From Pseudomonadota bacterium (GTDB taxonomy: Bacteria > Myxococcota_A > UBA9042): a DNA stretch of 47,342 bases. A program made the position numbers and the translations under genes. The notes under the pieces are model-generated. The model did no database searches and was not told the origin of the DNA. It saw only the letters and a list, made by a program, of their open reading frames with translations. The stretch is from NCBI GenBank assembly GCA_005792545.1, contig SXRM01000317.1, positions 1 to 47,342 on the forward strand. Reading direction: 5' to 3'. How positions within the stretch are numbered: position 1 is the stretch's first letter; every line of letters starts with the position of its first letter. This document shows positions 42,305 through 47,342 of the stretch, one piece after another.

Positions 42305-43474
42305 CTAGCCCCCCTGCGGCCAAAGATACACCAGCCCTAACGGCTCGACCCGCGTCAGCCGCACCGCAAAACCATCCTCGATCCGCCGCGGCTCCCGCTC
42401 CAGCGCGCCCTCGATCGCCGCCAACCGTCGCGTCCACGCCAGCATATCCGCCCGCACCTGCCGCGATTCGTCGCCCGAAAACTCGAACTCCAACTGCGCG
42501 CTCTGCCGCCGCAGTTGCTCGGCTTGAATGCGTTGCCGTTGCGCGGCCAGCAGTTCCGTCATCGCCTGCGCTTCGCGCTGCCCGCGCGCCCGCAACAGCT
42601 CGGCCGCCGTCAGTCCCGCCTCGGTCGCGCGTTCCTGCAGCGGCTGCAGCAACTGTCCGACATCGTGGGGCGCCGCCGCCTGCAATTGCTCACGGGTGGC
42701 CAACGGCACTTGCCGCCCTGTCTGCTCGCCAAACGCTTGCTCCAGTTGCTCCAGCGTCGCCGCCTCGGCATCGCGCCCCGCCGCATAGGCCCGCAGTTTC
42801 CGGGTGTTGAACAAAGGGTGCCACCGTGCCGTGACGGCAATTACCTCTTCGTCCAGCCGCGCTGCGCCCTGGCCAAACAGCGAAAGGCGCCCGAGCAATA
42901 CCACCCACTGCGGGTCGTAGACCTCAAACGTGAGGCCAAAGCGCTGCTCCAGCTCGTCGCGCTACTGCAGCTCAACCGACGGCGGGCACGCCACCACCAC
43001 CCGCCGCACCTTCTGGCGCATCAGCAGCTCGCGCACGATCAGCCCAGCTTCGATGGTCTTGCCCAAGCCGACGTCATCGGCGATGAACAGGTTCACGCGT
43101 GGCAGCGCCAAGGCCTTGCGCAGCGGCTCCAACTGGTAGTGCTTGATGTCAATGCCCGCCCGGTACGGCGCTTGCAGCAGGCGTGGGTTGGTTGACGTGA
43201 CGCAATTCCAGCGAATCGTGTGCAGAAACGCCGCGAATTGCCGCGGTTGGTCAAAGCCGCGCGCGGCAATCGCGTCCCAGTCGGCCTCGTCGATGACTTC
43301 GGCATCGAGTTCGCGTTGCCACAGCACGGTCAGTTGGTCGCCTTGGGCATCGTCGCCCAAGCACGAAAGGCCGACCGGCGTTGCGTGGTCAGGCTCGCTG
43401 CATGCAGCGACGGTTTCGACGAGATAGCGCCGAGTTCGAACGCGAACGACTTGGCCAGGTGCGGGGATCAGCAT
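42305..43474 (-). pseudogene. drmD: Broken DISARM helicase gene drmD
   Basis: A single minus-strand frame runs from the ATG at 43474 to the TAG at 42307-42305 with one internal TAG at 42964-42962. The N-terminal part matches class 1 DISARM SNF2-like helicase DrmD (MLIPAPGQVVRVRTRRYLVE, RWNCVTSTNPRLLQAPYRAG, NLFIADDVGLGKTIEAGLI, VVACPPSVELQ). The stop falls where the family has Trp (LQWRDELEQRFGL); TGG to TAG is one base. After RDELEQRFGLTFEVYD the sequence jumps to the C-terminal region (VVLLGRLSLFGQGAARLDEE to VEPLGLVYLWP), so the DEAH motif and helicase C domain are lost. About 390 codons remain against roughly 1,000 in intact genes. Confidence 0.82.
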
Positions 43475-43528
43475 GGCAAGGGCCTGCGGAACGGCGCTCC
43501 ATTCGAGCCGACTGCGCGCTTGTGGCAA

Positions 43529-43554
43529 GCGCGAGTTTCGCTGCAAACTCGCGC
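43529..43554. other. Perfect 10-bp inverted repeat
   Basis: GCGCGAGTTT and AAACTCGCGC are separated by CGCTGC in the divergent region between drmD and the DUF1186 gene. It could be an operator or a hairpin in the drmD leader. It shares GCAAACTCGCG with the core of repeat copy C; common origin is possible but not shown. Confidence 0.45.
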
Positions 43555-43597
43555 GCCGATGCGGGGCCGACCGCATCAAGGTCATCAAGTACACCTT

Positions 43598-44518
43598 ATG
43601 GAAATTGCTGAAATTCTGACAGCCCTATTCGCACCCATCAAGCACTACGAACGCGCCGGTATGCAGGCCGCCGCTGACAACTGGCCCGAAGTGGGCCCGG
43701 TGCTCATCGCGCGTGTGACCGACGCCGCCGCGGCCTTGCGCGCCGATCCCGCCAGCAGCGACGAGTCGATGGGCCTCATTTACGCGCTAACGCTTTTCGG
43801 CCACCTGCGCGACGAGTCTGCCTGGCCCGCGGTAGTCGCGTTGTGCACGCTACCGGCAGCGGTGGCCGACAACGAGCTTGGCGGACTGGCCACCGAAGAC
43901 TTGGGCCAGATTCTGTACCGCTGCTCGGGCCGCAATGCCAACGCGTTGACGGCGCTGTATGCCAACAGCGCGGTCGACCAGTGGATCCGCGGTGCAGCGC
44001 TTCGCGCACTGCATTACGGCGTCGCAGAGGGCGTCGTCGCGCGATCAACCTTGCTCGACTGCCTCATCCAGACCCTGCAGAGCCCGCGCTTGCCCGACGC
44101 AGAGGACTGGGCGGTCGCCGACCATGCCCGCCACGACTTCTTGGCGATGCGCCCGTTCGAACATGCCGAATTGGCGCGGCAGTTGGCGGCTGCAGAAGTG
44201 ATTGACGCCGACGATTTCGACGAGGACATCGAAAGTCTGCTGCGCGAGGACCCAGTGGCGTGGGCCGAGCTGCAGCAAAGCTGGCGCGACGAACTGGCAC
44301 GCTACGAACCGCAGGACTTGCACGCGCGGATGGCGTGGTGGGCCGCCTTCGAGGAAAACCGCAGGCCGCCCAACGTCGGTAGGGGCCCGACATTTGATCC
44401 GATAGACGCGCAGTCTTCGTCCCGCGGACATGGGTTTGACGCGGCCAAAGCAGCAAAGCGCAAGCAGAAGAACAAGATGGCCCAAAAGTCGCGCAAGGCC
44501 AACCGCAAGAAGAAGTAG
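43598..44518 (+). CDS. DUF1186-type protein
   Basis: A 306-residue protein. The ATG at 43598 starts MEIAEILTALFAP; the open frame further upstream is antisense to drmD. The helical body (about 1-235) fits DUF1186, with HEAT-like pairs such as YALTLFGHLRDESAWPAVVA, GGLATEDLGQILYRCSG and SAVDQWIRGAALRALHYGVA. The C-terminal tail is Lys- and Arg-rich (AAKAAKRKQKNKMAQ, then KSRKANRKKK) and may bind nucleic acid or, in some relatives, adjoin a SEC-C motif, which is not seen here. Function unknown. It is divergent from drmD and intact. Confidence 0.7.
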   Translation: MEIAEILTALFAPIKHYERAGMQAAADNWPEVGPVLIARVTDAAAALRADPASSDESMGLIYALTLFGHLRDESAWPAVVALCTLPAAVADNELGGLATEDLGQILYRCSGRNANALTALYANSAVDQWIRGAALRALHYGVAEGVVARSTLLDCLIQTLQSPRLPDAEDWAVADHARHDFLAMRPFEHAELARQLAAAEVIDADDFDEDIESLLREDPVAWAELQQSWRDELARYEPQDLHARMAWWAAFEENRRPPNVGRGPTFDPIDAQSSSRGHGFDAAKAAKRKQKNKMAQKSRKANRKKK

Positions 44519-44693
44519 CCGCCACGGGGCAACTTGCCCCGGCGATTCCTTCGCAATGCAGCGCCGGCATGACACCGTCACTTCGGGCGCCTGTCGCCCC
44601 CGCGATGTCAACTGGTCCCGCACGCCATCCCACCTTGCCAACCACCCCATTCCATGGTCTGGTTGCCCCGCGGCCCCGGCCGCCGAGGTCGCC

Positions 44694-45842
44694 ATGCCCG
44701 CCGAAACTCCGCGCAAGCCGCCCAAAGTCCTGCGCCGCCTCGAGCGCACGGCGGTGCGCGCGCTGACTGGCTTCGTCAACGGCATCGACTGGTGGCAGCG
44801 CGACCCGACCGACGTGGTCGACCAGTCGCCGTACGACATCGTTGCGCGCAAGGGCCTGAGCGCGGTGCGCCGTTACCGGCCGCAAGTCCATGACGACGAC
44901 ATGCGCATTGGTACTGAGGTGGTGCATTTCGAAGCCCCGCACCAGGCCTTGCCGGTGCTGCTGATTCCGCCGCTGATGGTGCAACCGTGGATCTACGACC
45001 TCGCGCCGCGGCGGTCGCTGGTGCGCACGCTTTTGCGCGCCGGGTTCGACGTCTACCTGCTCGATTTCGGTGCACCCGGTAAGGATGATGAGCGCCTGAC
45101 GCTCGACAACTACGTGATCGATTGGGTGCCGGCGGCGGTCGATGCGGTCGTCCAGACTTCGGGTGCGCCGGGCCTTGCGCTGATTGGCTACTGCATGGGC
45201 GGCTTGTTCGCGCTGATGCACACCTCGGTTGCGCAGGACCCGCGGGTGCGGGCGCTGGTGACCATCGGCGCGCCGATCGATGCCCACAAGATGTCGCTCA
45301 TGCACTTCTTTGTGCGCCACGGCCACAAGGAAATAGACGCTATCAGCAAGCGCCTTGGCAACGTGCCTGGCGCGGTGTCATCGACCGCATTTCGGCTGAC
45401 CAATCCGCTCAAGACCGTGACCCGCTACAGCGATCTGTTCGTCAACCTGTGGAACGACGACTACGTCGCCGGCTTTGATGGCGTGACGGCGTGGACGACG
45501 CAGTTCGTGGACTATCCCGGCGACGCCTTTCGGCAGTTGATGGCTGAGTTCATGAAGGACAACAAGCTCAAGCAGGGCACAATGTCGTTTGGTGGACGCA
45601 CCGCCGACTTGGGCAAAATCCAGTGCCCGGTGCTTGCGTTTGCGGGCCGGAGCGACCAAATCGTGCCGCCCGATGCGGCGCGCGAGGTGTTGGCGGTCAT
45701 CGGCAGCGCCGACAAGACCTTTCGCGAGGTCTCAGGTGGCCATATGGGCGTGATGGCTGGCCGCGACGCGCCCAATCAGGTGTGGGCAGTGGCGGCGCAG
45801 TGGCTGGGCGAGCGCATGGCGCAGTCGAGCGGGGCAGGGTAG
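44694..45842 (+). CDS. phaC: PHA synthase-like alpha/beta hydrolase (class III PhaC type)
   Basis: A 382-residue protein; the ATG at 44694 has GAGG 5 nt upstream. The lipase-like box is GYCMGG with Cys167 as the nucleophile, a hallmark of polyhydroxyalkanoate synthases, where Cys replaces the Ser of lipases. The catalytic Asp is probably in RSDQIVPP and the His in SGGHMG. LLIPPLMVQPWIYDLAP and LLDFGAPGKDDERLTLDNYV are typical of PhaC. The length fits class III PhaC, which needs the partner PhaE; no phaE is seen here. An alternative is a PhaC-like acyltransferase of another pathway. The SDR gene starts 4 nt after its stop. Confidence 0.8.
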   Translation: MPAETPRKPPKVLRRLERTAVRALTGFVNGIDWWQRDPTDVVDQSPYDIVARKGLSAVRRYRPQVHDDDMRIGTEVVHFEAPHQALPVLLIPPLMVQPWIYDLAPRRSLVRTLLRAGFDVYLLDFGAPGKDDERLTLDNYVIDWVPAAVDAVVQTSGAPGLALIGYCMGGLFALMHTSVAQDPRVRALVTIGAPIDAHKMSLMHFFVRHGHKEIDAISKRLGNVPGAVSSTAFRLTNPLKTVTRYSDLFVNLWNDDYVAGFDGVTAWTTQFVDYPGDAFRQLMAEFMKDNKLKQGTMSFGGRTADLGKIQCPVLAFAGRSDQIVPPDAAREVLAVIGSADKTFREVSGGHMGVMAGRDAPNQVWAVAAQWLGERMAQSSGAG

Positions 45843-45846
45843 GGTA

Positions 45847-46728
45847 ATGGCTTACGATAGCGTATTCAAGGCGGGGCTTTTCCAGGGCAAAGTGGCGCTC
45901 ATTACCGGCGGCGGTACCGGCATCGGTCGCTGCGTTGCGCACGAATTGGCCGCGCTGGGCTGCACAGTGGTCCTGAGCGGACGGCGCCCGGAACCGCTGG
46001 CCCAAACCGTCCAAGAGATTACCGACGACGGTGGCATCGCGTTGGCCCTGCCGCTGAACATTCGCGATGACGAAGCCGTGGACACCGCCATCGCCGAGCT
46101 GGTCAAACAGCACGGCCGGCTCGACTTCGTGGTCAATAACGCGGGCGGCCAATTCGCGGCCGACGCGGCGACCATCCGACCCAAAGGTTGGCGCGCGGTC
46201 ATCGATACCAACCTGAACGGCACCTGGTGGGTCTCGCAGTCGGCGCACCGCCACTGGATGCAAAGGCAGGGCGGCGCGGTGGTCAACGTCATCGCCGATA
46301 TGTGGAATGGTTTTCCTGGCATGGCCCACACAGGCGCCGCACGGGCCGCGGTCGACAACCTGACCAAGACCCTGGCCATCGAGTGGGCAGGCGACGGCGT
46401 GCGCGTCAACGCGGTGGCGCCAGGCTACGTGCTCAGCTCCGGTCTGGCCAACTATCCCGATGACATCATGGAGGTCTTTCAGACCATGATGGCCAAGAAC
46501 CCGGCTGCGCGGCTGGCCACCGAGGCCGAGGTGTCGTCGGCGGTGGTGTGGCTGCTGACCCCGGGCGCAGCCTACGTCACTGGCCATACCGTGCGGGTTG
46601 ACGGCGCCGGGTCGCTGGCCAAGCAGGTCATGTTCCCGCTGGCTGAAGTGTCGAAGCTGCCGGTGTACGACGGCTTTCATCGCCATTCCGCGGTGCCGTC
46701 TCGGTTCGTCGCCGATAAGGGCCAGTGA
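45847..46728 (+). CDS. PECR-like short-chain dehydrogenase/reductase
   Basis: A 293-residue SDR. TGGGTGIG (residues 20-27) is the NADP-binding motif and NNAG (97-100) is conserved. The usual catalytic YxxxK is replaced by TxxxR (T162, R166) within GMAHTGAARAAVDNLTK. This is also the layout of peroxisomal trans-2-enoyl-CoA reductase (PECR) and 2,4-dienoyl-CoA reductase relatives, so an enoyl-CoA or dienoyl-CoA substrate is more likely than an alcohol. The ATG at 45847 follows the PhaC-type stop by 4 nt, so both are probably one operon. A copy of the dispersed repeat begins at its stop codon. Confidence 0.82.
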   Translation: MAYDSVFKAGLFQGKVALITGGGTGIGRCVAHELAALGCTVVLSGRRPEPLAQTVQEITDDGGIALALPLNIRDDEAVDTAIAELVKQHGRLDFVVNNAGGQFAADAATIRPKGWRAVIDTNLNGTWWVSQSAHRHWMQRQGGAVVNVIADMWNGFPGMAHTGAARAAVDNLTKTLAIEWAGDGVRVNAVAPGYVLSSGLANYPDDIMEVFQTMMAKNPAARLATEAEVSSAVVWLLTPGAAYVTGHTVRVDGAGSLAKQVMFPLAEVSKLPVYDGFHRHSAVPSRFVADKGQ

Positions 46729-46847
46729 AAAATCGACTCGATTTTCTACTGGCGCCTATTTGCCAGCTCAGTGGGTCGCAAGCTCGCGTCTTTGCACGCC
46801 GACTCGCCGCTCCGCCGTCGACTGAGGTCGATTGAGCCATACTTTGA
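46727..46847. repeat. Dispersed intergenic repeat, copy B
   Basis: A 121-bp match to copy A at 7185-7305 (about 89% by manual alignment). It begins inside the SDR stop codon and ends 12 nt before the next ATG. The left-end inverted repeat AAAATC-5 nt-GATTTT is kept. The right end contributes a -10-like CATACT and the GAGGAG ribosome-binding site for the acyl-CoA dehydrogenase gene. Confidence 0.8.
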
Positions 46848-46859
46848 GGAGTAGCCGCC

Positions 46860-47342
46860 ATGGCCGGACCCGTTCGCATTGCGCCGCCAGCGTTGCCGCG
46901 CAGCCCGTTCTGGCTAGCGACGTCTGATAACGGAGGCGTCGATTTTTCAGCGATCGTTGAATCCGTGCACGGCTTTGTGCAGCGCGATGTCGTGCCACAC
47001 CTGGAAGACTGGGAGCAACGCGGTGAACTACCTGCCGATTTGTACCCAAAAGCTGCGCGCATCGGCCTGCTGAGCCTCGGCTATCCAGAGCGCTGGGGCG
47101 GCACGCCGGCGGGCAGCTTTGCGCGCATGGCGGCCACGCGGGCACTGTGCGAGGCCGGTTCGGGCGGGCTGTTTGCCGGTCTACTGAGCCACGGCATCGC
47201 GCTGCCGCCGGTCCTGGCGCTTGGCGACGACGATCTGTGCGCGCGCATTGCACCCGACGTCCTCGCGGGCAAGAAACGGATGGCGTTGGCTGTCACCGAA
47301 CCGGGCGGTGGTAGCGACGTGGCCAACCTGCAGACCAAGGCC
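46860..47342 (+). CDS. Acyl-CoA dehydrogenase, N-terminal part, cut by the window end
   Basis: The ATG at 46860, with GAGGAG 8 nt upstream, opens a frame that runs off the right edge after 161 codons. GLLSLGYPERWGGTP and ALAVTEPGGGSDVANLQT are signatures of the acyl-CoA dehydrogenase N-terminal and middle domains (FAD and substrate binding). An opening helix bundle (HGFVQRDVVPHLEDWEQRGE) is also typical. It should oxidise an acyl-CoA to the enoyl-CoA. It follows the PhaC-type and SDR genes, which fits a shared acyl-CoA route. The catalytic Glu lies beyond the window. Confidence 0.88.
   Translation, partial: MAGPVRIAPPALPRSPFWLATSDNGGVDFSAIVESVHGFVQRDVVPHLEDWEQRGELPADLYPKAARIGLLSLGYPERWGGTPAGSFARMAATRALCEAGSGGLFAGLLSHGIALPPVLALGDDDLCARIAPDVLAGKKRMALAVTEPGGGSDVANLQTKA

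Overview
The window reads as a chromosomal segment of a high-GC (about two thirds by eye) Gram-negative bacterium, most likely a myxobacterium or close relative (Myxococcota). The grounds are several secreted, cysteine-rich lipoproteins with long Asp/Thr/Gly/Ser linkers, a C-terminal tail of the MYXO-CTERM kind, PilZ and PilT proteins, a DUF5916 protein and a MopE-like acidic motif. I saw no rRNA, tRNA or CRISPR array.

Layout. Nt 1-746: a breakpoint where an IS1595-family transposase fragment (minus strand) abuts a 5'-truncated pilT. Nt 779-9275: plus-strand genes for envelope proteins (thioredoxin-fold protein, DUF5916 protein, small exported protein, Cys-rich metalloprotease), then a methyltransferase and a PilZ protein. 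Nt 9285-16816: minus-strand genes for two Cys-rich lipoproteins, a GT-C-like membrane protein, a TPR protein and a RutE-type nitroreductase. Nt 16972-20339: amidase, hotdog protein and a secreted alpha/beta hydrolase on the plus strand. Nt 20340-21120 has no convincing intact gene. It holds a candidate broken small gene, two degenerate hexamer tracts and an inverted pair. Nt 21121-25945 is a tightly packed minus-strand run: CAP protein, CNNM/CBS protein, ApbE, a WapI-like protein, a CinA/MoaB-like protein and a zinc-ribbon protein. Nt 26043-29061: YihY-type membrane protein, threonine aldolase and DMT exporter. Nt 29062-34749: three more Cys-rich lipoproteins. Nt 34855-40941: CsgG-like protein, AmpG-type permease and a large MORN/YwqK-repeat protein.

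The accessory hot spot is nt 41061-43600. It holds a REPIN-like palindrome cluster, a fragment resembling a DISARM methyltransferase, an intact TumE/TumA toxin-antitoxin pair and a broken DISARM helicase gene (drmD). The drmD remnant has an in-frame TAG where a Trp is expected and has lost the motor core. The picture is a dead anti-phage island that still carries a live-looking addiction module. The window closes with a DUF1186 protein, a PHA-synthase-like hydrolase, a PECR-like SDR and the start of an acyl-CoA dehydrogenase, which suggests acyl-CoA or polyhydroxyalkanoate metabolism.

Two cross-cutting signals stand out. First, a roughly 121-bp dispersed repeat occurs twice almost intact and once as a core, each copy directly 3' of a plus-strand gene. 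Second, several genes have recognisable sigma70-like promoters with exactly 17-nt spacers and -10 boxes of the TAnnnT or GATACT type. The Cys-rich lipoproteins share modules (somatomedin-B-like, CVCxxDxxCC, CGDGxC), so they look like one expanded family of surface proteins.
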